Shown here piece after piece: positions 45,449-58,200 of a stretch of DNA of 64,000 nucleotides. Position numbers and translations under genes: made by a program. The stretch covers positions 2,792,501 to 2,856,500 of the forward strand of contig JAKSXM010000231.1 of assembly GCA_022575985.1 (NCBI GenBank), read 5' to 3'. Under the pieces are notes generated by a model. That model was not told the DNA's origin, did no database searches, and saw nothing but the letters and a program-made list of their open reading frames with translations. Numbering within the stretch: position 1 is the stretch's first letter; every line of letters starts with the position of its first letter. The DNA is from Anagrus nilaparvatae. Taxonomy: Eukaryota; Arthropoda; Insecta; Hymenoptera; Mymaridae.

Positions 45449-45744
45449 AAAAAATTTGAAATTTGCTCAAAATTTACTAGGAAAAAATTGGATTTCCCGA
45501 TTTTAATAAGCAATTTTAGAAAATCCAACTTTTTTCCTAGTAAATTTTGAGCTATTTACAGTTATTTTTTTTTTTATACGAAGCAGAATTACGGAGTGGA
45601 TGAAATAAAATTCAGATATTTACATTAAACAACAAAATTAATTATTTCCAAAAAACTAATGTCGGTAAATGTTCTACCTTACGGCCTCTTAATCAAGTCA
45701 ATTTTTTTTAAAATGAAATCTAATACTTAAATATATTTTGATTA

Positions 45745-46558
45745 CTTACAAGGGGAGACCGGAACATTTGGGTCACCAAATTACAATCTATAGTTATGGA
45801 TGATTTTAATATGTTGAAATTACCCAAGCTACCCTCCGTTTATTCCAACGCGCCTTCTGAGCTTAGAAACGCAGGGTTCATTGTTATAAAATAGGGTTTT
45901 TTTTCGAAATCTTCCATACAATGCTGTAACCTCACAAATTAACCAAAATACTTTCGGTTGGTCTCATTTTTTTCAAAAAATGCTTTACTCGCTTCTTTTT
46001 TATTACTCATTTAGCAGATATGATAATTTAAAGACAGAGTCTCAGTTTAAAGTTAAAAAAAAAAAAATCATATTTTATCACTAACTTTGTGGACTCATAT
46101 CTTGGAAACATCTAAAGCTAAAAAAGAATTTTTGGAAACCTAGGACTTGTACAAAATTGAGAAAAGTTTTGAGACTTGTAAAACTCATTTTCATTTAAAA
46201 TTACAATTTAGGCAGCAATTTAAAAATTGGTCATTTTGGACCAAAAAAGGGAATTTGGGACTATAGCGATGAGAGAATAGGTGATGGAGCATTGCTGCTG
46301 ACGGGAATTAAAAGATGGTACTTATACGGAAAAAATGAGACCAACCGAAATTATTTTGGTTAACTTGCGAGGTTATAAACTTTACTTTATAAAACCTTAT
46401 TTTATAAGTGATTATAACATTGAGCCCTGCGTTTCTAAGCCCAGAAGATGCGTTGGAATGAACGGAGGGTATCTTGGGTGTTTTTTCAACATATTAAAGT
46501 CATCCATAACTATAGATTGTAATTTGGCGACCCGAAGGTTCCGGTCTCCCCTTGTAAG
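45745..46558. mobile_element. 814-bp foldback element
   Basis: Termini CTTACAAGGGGAGACCGGAAC and their inverted copy extend into arms of about 150 bp that share CAAATTACAATCTATAGTTA and AACGCAGGGCTCA-type sequence. TA flanks the CAAGGGG tips. The centre is AT-rich. The short ORF at 46335-46565 is only the right arm. Confidence 0.7.
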
Positions 46559-46990
46559 AAAATAGAACCTGACAAGTTAAAATTACTACAAAAAGAAAAG
46601 AAATAATAAAATTATAGTCAAAAAGGAAAGCAATAAAATAAAACATCTCATGTATTTCAGCAGCAACATCATAAATTTTTTTTATTTTTAATACGTCAAA
46701 ACACTTCAAATATTGAATAAAATTAATAAGTCATCAAGCAGATGATTTTTAATCTAAATCACATGAGGCACTGCTATCAAACACTTATCAAATGTTTATT
46801 TATTTATTTTTGATAATTATATTCTATTTTTACCAAATCTGAATTTGAGAATGCAATACACCTGACCGACTACGTAATTACGTAGAAAAATAATTTTTTT
46901 TTAAATATACTTAAAAGATAAGATTCAATAAATATGATATTCAAAAATGATATTTAGTTAGTTATACGAGAGAATTGGAATAGCTAGTAC

Positions 46991-47230
46991 ATGCAATTTA
47001 TAATTGAGAAAAAAATGGAATCTAAGTACAAAGAAAAAATTAAGAAAATTGAATCCGACGTTGAAAATATTATGGAAATGCAAAATAAAATATTGATGGC
47101 TATGCAGGAGATTAAAGGTGATTTGAAAAAGATATTGCCAGGTGACACTAAAAGCATAAAAGTTGGAAAGGAGAGCAATTCTGAGTTCAATAAAGAATTT
47201 GATAAAAAATTAAGGATTCATATTATTTGA
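46991..47230 (+). CDS. Small coiled-coil protein 2 (paralogue of 43863-44075)
   Basis: ORF of 79 residues from ATG 46991. An internal ATG at 47015 aligns with Met8 of the paralogue, so the true start may be either. The aligned core (MESKYKEKIKKIESDVEN, MQNKILMAMQEIKGD, KKIL) is about 60 percent identical to the first copy, and substitutions keep charge and hydrophobic heptad positions. The C-terminal tail differs and ends in LRIHII. The two copies lie about 3.1 kb apart in the same orientation, separated by a HINE-like element and a large foldback, so a tandem duplication followed by insertions is likely. No function can be assigned. Confidence 0.5.
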   Translation: MQFIIEKKMESKYKEKIKKIESDVENIMEMQNKILMAMQEIKGDLKKILPGDTKSIKVGKESNSEFNKEFDKKLRIHII

Positions 47231-48689
47231 AGGTTCAGGATACTTTGTTTTTAGAAGATAGGAAATACAATAACAATAAGGTGTAAAAGTGAAAAAAGTT
47301 TTTTTTGAATTTAGTGCTTGTATTTTTGTATAAAAACTGCAAAATTACTGTTCATAATTTTAGTGCAAAAATTTTACAAATACAAAAATTTATTATTATT
47401 ATTGACTTTATTTGTATAAGCAAAAAACTAGTTACACTCTTACATAGTTATTATTATTATAGTTCTAATTAATATATATTGTTTAACTTAAATAAATAAT
47501 TTATTAAATAAAATTCTATGAGGTGAAATTAATTAATAACGATATAAGTAATAAAATTAATTGAAATTAAAGCTGATTCAAAAACGAAATTAAATAAATA
47601 AGTTAACCATAGCAACAATCAGTCAACATAAGAATTAAAATAATATTTTTAAACTTTTGAAAAATATATATTTTAAAAATATCTGTGACGTAACATATCA
47701 AATATTGAATAAAGTTGGTTATTGGTATTTACTTAATTAGTCGTAAAAACTGTAATATCTTCAGTTGATAATATTCATTGTATTGGTTATAATCTAAATT
47801 ACATTATTTATTTATTTTATATGACGAAAATGACTACTATTTACTTATTATTTTTATACTCTTATAATTATGTAAATAAATTTAGAAATTGATAAAAAAA
47901 ATTATAATTTTAAACAATTTGATTATTGTAAGTATACCTTTATAACTTGTCAAAAAGAGCATCCTAGGATAAGATAGGTGAAATGCCCTAGACATGAATT
48001 TACAAATAAAGTATATGATGGTGTCACTATGACTTAAAAACTTGAATACAAGTTATAAAATATATACTTCAGTACAAAATTTTATCCCCTTAGTGGGCAT
48101 ATTTCTCCACATCTTTACCGATCATGTAATGCATTTTAAATAGAAAAGTCACGTGGTCTTTGACTGTTCTCTTTAAAATTAAAAAAGTATTATGAGGCCA
48201 AACTCCTCATAATTAAACGTTCATCCCACAATACCAATTCTGCTTGCTAAAATTGTCTAACTTGGCACTCTGATCCAAGTGATACCTCAGGGAGAAGGGG
48301 GGGGGGCAAGAGGGTAAAAAAAAATTTGAGCCATTGGATTCAAAATTTTTAGATCAAAGTGATGATCCACTGTGATCCACTTTAGTTAAAAATCCAGGTC
48401 TTAAAGCATTTCACCTGTCTTGTCCCAATAAATAAAGATTATTAACTGTTTCAGTTGGGACGTCGGATAGAGTTAAATTTTTTTTTTCGATTCCCTGTTA
48501 AAGTTCTGTCTCTTTTTTAACTCCGAATATTGAAAACTAAACATAAATGTATTTTTAACTATTTTTAGTTAATTTTTAACTATTTAGCATGCTAGTATAA
48601 AAAACACATCTTCTTTTTTTTTTGAGCGATTTCCAGTTGAGCGCGATTAGCATCCAAAAAACACATCTTCTTTTTGGGGTTTTTTTGAT

Positions 48690-48960
48690 ATATTAGTAAG
48701 CTGAGTTTCTAGATTTAGCCAAGAATTGGTATAAGAGGGTTTTTTTGGTCGTATATTTGGGTTAATATTTCACCCTTAAATTAGCAAAAACAACCCCTAA
48801 AAGGGGTGCATTTGTAATTTTTGCATTTTGAGTATCTAAATTAGGTCCTTAAGGGTTTTTTGGGTCACTGATCAAGAATTTGGGAAAATTTTTCATGAAT
48901 AATTAATATTTCACACTTAAATTTGCAAAAACAACCCCTAATTTTCTTTAGAGTAAAAAA
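48690..48960. repeat. Partial copy of the ACTACCCC module repeat
   Basis: TTTCACCCTTAAATTAGCAA, ACCCCTAAAAGGGGTGCATT and TTTTTTGGGTCACTGATCAA repeat the modules of 15841-16654. Another fragment lies at 28990-29160. Confidence 0.45.
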
Positions 48961-50702
48961 TTGAAATATAATTTCCTTTTACTGCCATTTTTCTTATAAA
49001 TTTGCAAGGTAGAATTTGCTATTTTTCAATTAATATTTTGATTTAAAATTTGATTTTCAGACGTTAAAACATTGTTTTAGCTCTTTTAAAAATTTACAAT
49101 TATGACCATAATATGGCCAGTATATATCATATTCACATATATTTTGGCCATTAAAGTTGAAATTTTTTGACAGGTGTGTTACTGAAGTTTTTCGAAAAAA
49201 TCAAGTCAAAAATTTGACTGTGTGGCAAAAAAATCCGGAAAGGAATAAAATTTGGGAAGTGAAAAATCATACGCAATATGAAATTATGAGTGAAGATATT
49301 GTTTAAATAATGTAAAATGATTTAATAAATATATTTAATTAGTATTAGAAGTATGAAACCCATTTGATCTACAAAACCACGTAGTTAGTCATTAAAAGCA
49401 TTATTCATACATAAATCCTCTTAATTTACAATCTTCGTGTTTAAGGTCCATCCATCCTCACTTATTGGCAACATAACCTTAAAAGTACTTGATTTTATAG
49501 TCTAAAATAAGACATACACTTAGAAATAAAAAGCTCAGAAATTCAAGTCACATACATAAATAAAGAATAAGAGGCGGTCGATCCTAGAAAAATAAAAGTA
49601 ACTAAGAGCTAAGACCCATTAATTACGTTATACGGAAGAATAAAGCCGTTGATTCAAACAAAAGGGAGAGTAGACTCTTTGTTGTATTCATTGTTCTAAC
49701 GTGAAATTTTATTTCTCTTTACGAGTGTAAGATAAAGTATTATGCTAAAAAAGAGATTTTAATTATAACACCAATTTACATATTCGTTGTCATAAGACCC
49801 TACTCTCTCATCTTATAAATCACTATTTTTTAAATTTTAAATTCTAAAAAAATAATATAAATAATGTCAAAACCAAGTGCAGTGGCCCATTCAGTTTGAA
49901 TTATCACATTAGTAGAGAACTTTAAAAAAATATAAAATTCTATTCATCTAATACAAGCTTGAGTAAACATGTCAATAAATGTAAAACGTGTTTGCCTAAA
50001 CGACCTTTTAAAATGTCAAAGGAAAAAAGTATTCAGAAAGTGTCGTCTAATTTTTAAGCAAACATGAATTTTTTGTGCAAACATTTGAATATCAGTACAT
50101 ACATGAAATATTTGTAAATATTAAAAATTTTTACTCTAAAATTCATAAGGACATATCGCATTACAATTTTTATCAATAATGTCAATCAAAAATAGGGCAC
50201 ATGTGATTCTTAAAAGAAAAGCTCAAAAATTATCTATTACGTATTGAATGCACGTCCTGTAACATAAAATTGAATAGTTAAGTATAAAGTCGTAAAACGT
50301 GTATGTAAGGGAGATTTTAACACGAGAGGGAAACTATTGTTGTAATGTAACCACAAGACAGCTAAAAAGATTATTTCAATGCTATTAAATTTAGTGGTTG
50401 ATATTCTACGCTACGTTGTATTTTACTATAGGATACTTTGTTAGAAAAGTTGAGTAACTTTCTTTTACTAAAACATATCTTTCTAATTTATATTTCTTTA
50501 AAACAATTTAAATTGTATTTTCAAAATAAAAATTCTGTTTTCTATTTAACTTTTAGAAACATGAAATATCGCTTTTCTATTATTCTATTAAAAACTTTGA
50601 AACAAACACCAAAGTGAAAATATTTAATCAACTATAGCATTAAAATTTTCCTAAGGCTAGTAAATATTCACTTCCATTTATTTAACTTTATAACTACAAA
50701 TT

Positions 50703-50748
50703 CTTTCTCGCAAGAGAAATGTCTTTTCAATACTATATATATTTGACT
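50703..50748 (+). repeat. TTTCTC-GNRA-GAGAAATG hairpin motif, copy d
   Basis: CTTTCTCGCAAGAGAAATG is followed by TCTTTTCAATACTATATATA, matching copy e downstream as well. Confidence 0.5.
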
Positions 50749-52184
50749 ATCAAATAATTTTTAAATATATTTGAATTCTAAGTCTTAATTTGAAATGTTG
50801 AAAAATTGTATTTTTTATTGTTTTGATTTTTTGTAAGTCCATTTTTCTAATCTTTTTTAAGTTATATTTCTTTTGGCTGTAATTTAGAAAGTGGATTTAT
50901 ATTTATTTTAGGAATTTATAGAATTAGTCTTATCAGAATAACTTGGTGTTATGTACGTAAATTATCCATATAGACGAAGAGATTGATGTCTTATTAACTT
51001 ATTATAGTAAGTCTATTTTAGACGCAGCCAAAAATTAATTTTACAAAGAATTTTTTTTTGCCTTTTAGTACTATATTTCTAAAAATTCAGTTTCAAAATA
51101 AAAAAACTGGTTTTACAGATTGAAAGAAGTTTTTTGTAAATAAAATTATGTAAAATAATATTAAATATTTTAAATATTCTGATATATAAAATTTTTTGCC
51201 CAAAAATTTAGATCAAATTCGAAAACATTTCGTAGCAACGCACCCTGTCTATGAATTCGATTAAAATTGGATTGTTTGATAGTATCCCTAAAATAACTAA
51301 ATACCATAATCTGAATTAATTTTTTTCGGTTGTCATTCACCGTAAAATCATAGCCACAATAAGTTCTTGACATAAAACCAAATAATGCATTGCTTTATCA
51401 ACTCTAAACGTCAGTATACATAAAATATTTGTATATGTAACCCGATTACACTAAAAACATAAATGTACAATAGAAAACTTATCAGAACACACAACAGCAA
51501 ATGAAGAATACAAAAGGTGCCCTCGCTGATAAAACACGGATATAAATATCAAAAGAAGAAAATATCAGGACACACGAAGATCATATTTCTGCTATATATA
51601 TATATTTTATCTTACATATATATAACATAAAAATTTAGATAAAACTTTCTAAAAAGTCAAGGGTGTAAATCAATATCATAAACATGCTAAAAGATTCTTT
51701 ATAGCCTCGGTGTATAAATGAAAGATAATAATAATAATAATTGAATTGACTTTTTAAATGAATAGGGCGTGAATCTGCGTGTATAAGGTTCGCTAAACAT
51801 ACAAAAAAAAAACAATGTAGTTAATGGTCGATGCATCGATTATCGAGTATATATTCTTTTTTTATTTATTTATATAACGTGTAATAAAATTATATTAGGG
51901 TAAAATAAAATTATCACACGATTCGAGATTTGCTACTGTGTGAAAATTATAAATTTTATGCAAGTCATTAACTGAATTATCTGCTAATGTTAGACGAAGG
52001 TTATTTTGAAAAATTGTTTGTTTCTGAGTAATTTGGGTGATAAATATTTTCTGAAAATAGGTAACTGTGAATATTACAAATTGTAAGATCCGGGAGTTTT
52101 GCTTATGTCACCAATTGAACAGGCTAAATAAGACGTCATTTTTGAGCTGGAATTATAAGTAGAAATTTTGTATTTAAATCTTGT

Positions 52185-52525
52185 ACCGCCTCTTGTGACC
52201 ATGGATTCACTACTTATATGGATGTCACATTCAAAAAAAAATGTAGCTAATTTTAGAAAGAGACAAAATGATTTTTTTCCGCCTTTTTATCTTCTTCTAA
52301 TAGTATCTCATAGTAGTAGTAAGAAAGAGAAAGTATCAAAAGACAAAAAGCAGATGTTTTTTACATGTAATTAAAAGAGATAAAATAAGTTAAGATTTCT
52401 ATGAGATAGTAAAAGACGGCGAGCCGGATCAAAATTTCTAGCAGTAGTAATTTTTCACTTATAGGTTCTTATAGAGGACGTTATATCCATATAAGTTGTG
52501 TATCCATGCTTGTGACCTCCAAAAA
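52185..52525. repeat. Foldback repeat, about 340 bp
   Basis: CTTGTGACCATGGATTCACT and ACTTATATGGAT on the left pair with ATCCATATAAGT and GTATCCATGCTTGTGACC (inverted, with a small rearrangement) on the right. The ORF at 52168-52374 falls in its left half. Confidence 0.45.
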
Positions 52526-52939
52526 AGCTCACATATTTTTATAATTTACTCAAGAATTTTTTTGAAATTCGTTAAAAACGGATTTGAATATTTTTTTTTT
52601 CATTTTTTAACGTTTTGAACTGTCTGGAAAATCTTTTACTGAGAAATTAAGAACTAGAAAATTTAATCTTGCTAATACATTTTAAAAAAAGTAAAAAAAA
52701 ATATAAAATAAAAATTAAATAATATATGAATATTTTTAGTATCAATATACCTTGTTTTCGCAATAAAATAGACTACCAATTGTAAAATTTCACATGATAC
52801 AATACCCGAATAAAAAGACACTCGAAATAATCCTCGGAAATAGCATGAAAACAAACAAAAATCACTGCATCAAATTTATATATATAAGCAACATAAGTGC
52901 AACGTCAACGAACATATATATATTAGGGGTGTTTTTTTC

Positions 52940-53040
52940 AAGAAATTTATGACTGTAAGGAGAGAGCGATCGCGCGTTAAATGCATCGGACTATATGAGG
53001 TCGCGTGTCTAACGCGTGCATGATTTCTCTGTTATATATA
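52940..53040. promoter_or_regulatory. GC-richer island with CGCGCG-type motifs
   Basis: GAGAGAGCGATCGCGCGTT and GGTCGCGTGTCTAACGCGTG stand out against AT-rich flanks. No ORF is seen. It may be a regulatory element. Confidence 0.25.
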
Positions 53041-53740
53041 TAAATTTTACTCGATGATTTTGTTCGAATCGATTTATTTTCTATTTATAAATGAAGAAAA
53101 TCCATCATGGTTATAAATTTTTGATGGGAAAATTTTGCTGGTTTTATGGTACCTTTTTTGTTTATAACCGAATGATAAATTATCATCTTTATTGTTACAT
53201 CGAATAAAGTTAAATTTGTTATGATGAGAGTTTTTTCATCTGTAAAAAAACAAAAGTATTGTATTTGTCAAATATTTTATTATAAATCATTTAGATTTTT
53301 TCGGAATTCAAAAATTTTTAAGTACCTATTTTAATTATATACACTGCTAAACTAATTATAAATTCACTCTTAAACTAGCTTAATAATAATATGCATATGA
53401 ATATATAAGGAAGGGTTAATACTAATTTATATAGAATACATAATTTTAAAAAAGGGTATTTTTATTATTGTTATGTACATATTTAATAATATACTTAATA
53501 TGAATCATGATAATTTTCAATTTTATTTATAAAATATGTAGTTGAAAAAGGGGTTTTTGTGTATATACTCGTAATATTTTTTTTAGTGTTTTAATGTAGG
53601 GCACGTGTATGTATCACTGTGATTATAAATAAGTTTTTTATTGTGTATTAAATAAAGTCACTTATACAGTCTTTTTTTTAAGTATACTTGAGTAATATAA
53701 TACGTGTTTTATTAAAATTATGATTTTTATACTATATATT

Positions 53741-53786
53741 TTTTCTCGCAAGAGAAATGACTTTGCAATACTATAAATAAAAGTAT
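53741..53786 (+). repeat. TTTCTC-GNRA-GAGAAATG hairpin motif, copy e
   Basis: TTTTCTCGCAAGAGAAATGA is followed by CTTTGCAATACTATAAATAA. This is the best copy: six base pairs around a GCAA loop. Confidence 0.5.
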
Positions 53787-54041
53787 AGGAGATATATGTA
53801 TTTGAAATTTTACTTTTTAAAAAACTAATTATCAATTTTTGAAATAATTTTTTCTATGCTAATATATTTTTCAAAGCATTAACCGTTTTGTGTAACTTGA
53901 TGGAGATTAAAGTGAAGTTTACGATTTGTAAAGTTTATTGACAATCTTATGTAATTTATTACTGCACGCAAAATAAGAGTTGTATGATTAAGCTTTTTTT
54001 GAAAAACTAACATTTTTATATAAATAAATAAATTAAATATT

Positions 54042-54450
54042 AGGGTCTTTCTTATTTCCCAAATTGACCGTAGAGAAAAATACTGGCTCCAATATGTTAC
54101 TTCAGGTAATAGAACTAATCTCAAAAAAAATGTTTTTTACATACAGTTTAATGTAGTGTTCCGATTTGCAAATGAAAATCGGTAAAAATTAGGAAAAAGG
54201 TTTTAAAAACGTTTTCGAAAGCTTTTACAAATCTTTCCAAAAACTTTTTACTACTAAAATGTTCTAAAAGTTTGTTAGTAACAAAATATCTTAAAAAAAC
54301 TGTAAATTATAACATAAGAGGTTATTTTTAGGTATTTTGACTATTTAAAGAAGCCTTTTTTTATTGCCTCGTCACTAAAATAAGAAATATTTATTTTTAC
54401 AAGAAATCAATGAATGGAACAGTCAAATTGCGATTGGCGTGAATATTTGC
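54042..54450. mobile_element. Short relative of the 26.0-kb MULE element
   Basis: TTAGGGTCTTTCTTATTTCCC, ACCGTAGAGAAAAATACTGG and TTAGGAAAAAGGTTTTAAAAACG match the left end of 26008-28847. The right part (CAAGAAATCAATGAATGGAA, AGTCAAATTGCGATTGGCG) matches 26340-26410 in reverse. It carries no coding remains. Confidence 0.5.
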
Positions 54451-54768
54451 TTTTTAGACTACTGTAAATTTTCAATTAAGTTCAAATTATAGGATGTGTT
54501 ATAAAAATTAGCTACGTAGTCAGAAAGGAGGCTCGGAGGGCTTTAGCCCTCCCCCCACCAAATTTTTTTTGTAATGTATTTTCAAAAATGGGGGAAAAAT
54601 TCAGTTTGGGTAGGGAAATTTTACATTAAGGCCCCTCTCCTCCCAAAGCCTTCTCCGAAAAAAAAATCCTGGCTACGGGCCTGAAAAAGTATATGAGAAT
54701 TTTTCTCAAGAATTCGATGAAAATTGATATAAATTATTACGAGTTGGATGATTAATATTAATGTTTTG

Positions 54769-55773
54769 GTTCCTCAAAGAGGAACCATTGTGATAGGTCA
54801 AATTTTGATTTTTGATTTTTTGGCATATAAGCACGTTTTGAGACCCCAGGAAGCTAAAAAACCGGTTTTTAAAAAAAGTATGTATGTGTGTGTGTATGTG
54901 TGTGTGTATGTATGTAATTGGTGATATTTCACAAACATTATGGAGTTAAGACCTAATTTTTTTTTCAAAAATTTTTTCACCAAAAAAGCTCTAGGTACTT
55001 ATTTTTTTTTTTTAATTTGGGTGTAATACTTCATTTATTTCTACGAAAGTACTTATATTTGAAAGTATGGTTTTTAATCTATATCTTGAATCGGATACTT
55101 AATTTTTTGAAATTTTTTTTCCTAAAATTTTTTTCATGAAAAAATACAAAAAAAAACTAATTTTTTTTTTTTTTTGGACGTAGTACCTAATTTATTTCTA
55201 TGAAAGTACTAGTTTTAGAAAGTTTGTTTATAGTCATTTTTTGGATCTGATACCGAATTTTTAAAAAAATTTAAAAAACCTGCAATATTTTTTTTTTTGG
55301 TGTAATACCTCATTTAATTCCATGAAAGTACTAATATCTGAAAATATTGCAACTGGTGATGTTTCACAACCGTTATGAAATTATGACCTAATTTATTTTT
55401 CAAAAATTTTTTTACCAAAAAAGCTCTAGGTACTTTTTTTTTTTTATTAATTTGGATGTAATACCTCATTTATTTCCACGAAAGTACTTATATTTGAAAG
55501 TATAGTTTTTACTCGATATCTCGAATCTGATACTTAATTTTTTTAAAATTTTTTTCCTAAATTTTTTTTCACAAAAAAATACAAAAAGCACCAATTTTTT
55601 TTTTCTTTTTGGATGTAGTACCTAATTTATTTCTATGAGAGTACTAGTTTTAGACAGTTCATTTATAGTAATTTTTTGGATTTGATACCGAATTTTTCCA
55701 AAATTTATTTCTCAAAATTTGAAAAGTTTTTTCTCATTGTTTGAGGAACCTAAGTGCCAGCTAGTTGGCAGGG
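54769..55773 (+). mobile_element. HINE-like element, copy 6
   Basis: The 5' palindrome GGTTCCTCAAAGAGGAACC is followed by the core, a (GTGT/GTAT)n microsatellite (54884-54917) and 155-bp units. The segment GGTGATRTTTCACAACC appears twice (near 54922 and 55351). The 3' end has TTGAGGAACC and the stem-loop TGCCAGCTAGTTGGCA (55755-55770) followed by GGGTATTTTT. Confidence 0.65.
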
Positions 55774-55789
55774 TATTTTTAATATTGTA

Positions 55790-56261
55790 AATCTAGCTAA
55801 TTTTTATTGCTTTTAACCTTTTAGGATTTTCTTCCAACAGTCAACCTCTTTCCAAAATTTCGATGTTTTTTAGAAAATTTTAGCGGCATTGATTTGCTTA
55901 GAATTCGGCAAAATTATATACATATTTTTTATACCTAATAATATTTTTAAACGTATTAGAAAAAAAGTTTATGTATGTTATTTTAAATTCCCAGATTTTA
56001 TTTCTTGGTACAATCCTGAAATACCAAAAAAAAAAAAATATATAGGTGAATTAAAAAAATTTAAAAAATAAAATCAATACTATTTTGATCGATTATTGCA
56101 CTAAAATTTAAAATAGCTGCGATAAAATCTTTTTGCAAGGGTTTTTACATACCGTTTGAGGTTCAATTACTTCAAAATTTAACGATTTTAAAAAGGCTTT
56201 GAGACAGAGCTACATGTTTAGGTTTTTTCATGAATTTTAATATTTCTGTACTTATTTTGCA

Positions 56262-56292
<31 letters not shown>

Positions 56293-57539
56293 ATTGCGAT
56301 TTGGGCCATTCTTTATTTTTCTGGACACGGGTTGTAACGTATTACTTTTTGACATTTAAAGAAAAGTGGAAAAACTAAATAAACAGAAGATTTTTCAGCT
56401 GCATAACTAATAAGTTCTTTTCATAAAATTAATATAAGATTATATTATTTGAAGCTTCTAAATAGATTCTGAGGATGTTTTTTGAACTTTCAATAACATA
56501 TTTAGTAAAGAATTATTTTTTTAATGTATCAAATTTTCAGAATTTTGACTGTTAAGCTCTGCTTAAATTTTACAAGAATTGACTGAATTTTTACAATAAA
56601 ATAAATGAAATTAAAACAAAAGTCAAAATTTCTCCAAAATTAAAGTGAAATCAAGTTACAGTTTAAATTTAAGCAAGAAAGTTGCATACAATCCTAAAAG
56701 TTTTCAATTTTGAAAGATGGGACATAAAATATATGCTAGCGAAACCACCAAATTTCATTTTCAAAACATAATTTTCAAATATTTAAGTTAAAAAATTTTT
56801 AGGAATGAAAATCCTAAATGATATTAATAAACAATCAACCTAGGTCCTTAGAAACTTAGTTTTAAAAGACAAAAATTGATAGAAATCAGAGCAATGCAAA
56901 AAAAAATTCTTAAAAATTCTAATAAAAAAGTTTCCTCATTTTATTATGGATTTATGAGTACTAATTTTGTATTGTATCTTTTGGCTAATGAGATATATTT
57001 CATATTTTTGGATAAAGTATTTTTTGGCCTTTTTTCAAAAAAATAAATTATTCATACGAGAATTTTAAAAACTATTTTATTCTAAAACTTTGGTATTTAA
57101 TTAAAGCAAAAATATGATTAATTAAAAATTCATATAAAATTTGAAATAAATGAAAAATTAATAACTTTTTTAATTATAAACATAAATTTATTAAATTTTA
57201 CAAATGATTCGAAACACCTGTTATCCTTAACGAGATTACATGCATAATCGATAAAATAAAAGAAACATATTTAATCCATAAATTGAATTTGAAAATCAAA
57301 TCAAAAATCATATATATATAAATCTATAATTAGAAAATAGCAATGATAAAGTGAGCGAAAATTCTATAGTCGATTCCCACACACTGTACAATATTTCCGT
57401 TTATTTCAAATGTATGTATATAACCCTCCGGCAAAATGCTTTGCCTTTATACATCCGCGGTCTTGCACAACTATATTTTCATCTTGTTTTTAACCCTCCA
57501 ACCCTCATTTCAATACCATCCTCTCTGTCTCTCTAATGC
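55790..57539. other. AT-rich DNA, no gene seen
   Basis: Contains a long poly-T tract at 56263-56292 and a repeat arm. Composition becomes less AT-rich after 57340 toward the promoter-like region. Confidence 0.4.
56293..56336. repeat. AATGGCCCAAATCGC repeat, one arm
   Basis: ATTGCGATTTGGGCCATTC and CTGGACACGGGTT are one arm of the family, next to a poly-T tract (56263-56292). Confidence 0.45.
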
Positions 57540-58200
57540 GCGCAAGCGTTCTGTAACCTACTAAACCATTAAAAGCTCCGCCTTCCTGATCTACCCCCTA
57601 TGTTACTTTGAGTCTTCCGTTTTATCCAATCATTGCTTCCGAAATTCTCATTTTCCCTTTAACGGGCGTGGGTGAGAAAATTTCGCTCTCTTTCTATCGC
57701 GCGCTATCTAAAGAAGGCGTAACCGATGTTTGCGATATCTCAGACGATTTCAAATCTCGTGTATTTGAATTGTCTCAGTGATAACTCGAATGCACAAGCA
57801 CGAGAAACTTTAAGTATTAGCTCGTTCGTGGAAATTTTGATTTATTGTATTGTGAAAAGTATTTTTAGTGACAACATGTTTTATTATACAAGTGATTTCA
57901 TAAATAATGAATATTAATAACTGCAAGGGAGTTTTTTGGGAATCCAATTATTTTTTTATAAATCGACACGAGACGGCGCTCGTGCTCATTCAGTGCTAAT
58001 CTAAAACAGTACTGTTTAACATAAATCAAATTTATTAAATTGGAAAAAGAAAAACAGAGGAAATTATATTATTCAAAACGGAAGAAGAAAACAGGGCCAA
58101 GTGGCCCATTATTGGGCTTTGTTAGGTCATGCTAGATTTAAAAGGCAGCGGAGCGACCGCTGCGGAAATACCGAGAACTACGGCCTTTTCTAATTTATCA
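57540..58200 (+). promoter_or_regulatory. Promoter-like GC-rich region upstream of the 60-bp exon
   Basis: The region holds a CCAAT-type box (TTATCCAATCATTG), a GGGCGTGGG GC/KLF-type box, CTCTCTTTC tracts and ATCGCGCGC near 57700. These are followed by a CATTCAGTGC initiator-like sequence near 57990 and a GC-rich stretch with hairpins (GGCCCATTATTGGGC; GCAGCGGAGCGACCGCTGC) near 58100-58170. Short ORFs here are not convincing. It is the best candidate for the start of the gene containing the exon at 60027. Confidence 0.4.

Larger units (their letters stand above)
47231..52167. other. Long AT-rich stretch, no confident gene
   Basis: Holds the module-repeat fragment (48690-48960) and one hairpin motif. 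Sequence after the second coiled-coil ORF resembles that after the first (for example AATTAGTCRTAAAAA near 47736). An ORF at 51170-51373 (minus) is a little less AT-rich than average but unrecognised. Confidence 0.4.

Noticed and set aside
46335..46565. 76-residue ORF (MRPTEIILVNLRGYK)
   Set aside because: It is the right arm of the 814-bp foldback element.
51170..51373. 67-residue ORF on minus strand (MSRTYCGYDFTVN)
   Set aside because: Slightly gene-like composition, but no homology recognised, no splice sites and no paralogue. Left as unsupported.
52168..52374. 68-residue ORF
   Set aside because: It falls in one half of a foldback repeat and is low in complexity.
57351..57917. Two short ORFs in the GC-richer promoter-like region
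   Set aside because: No conserved features. Better explained as regulatory DNA with fewer stops.
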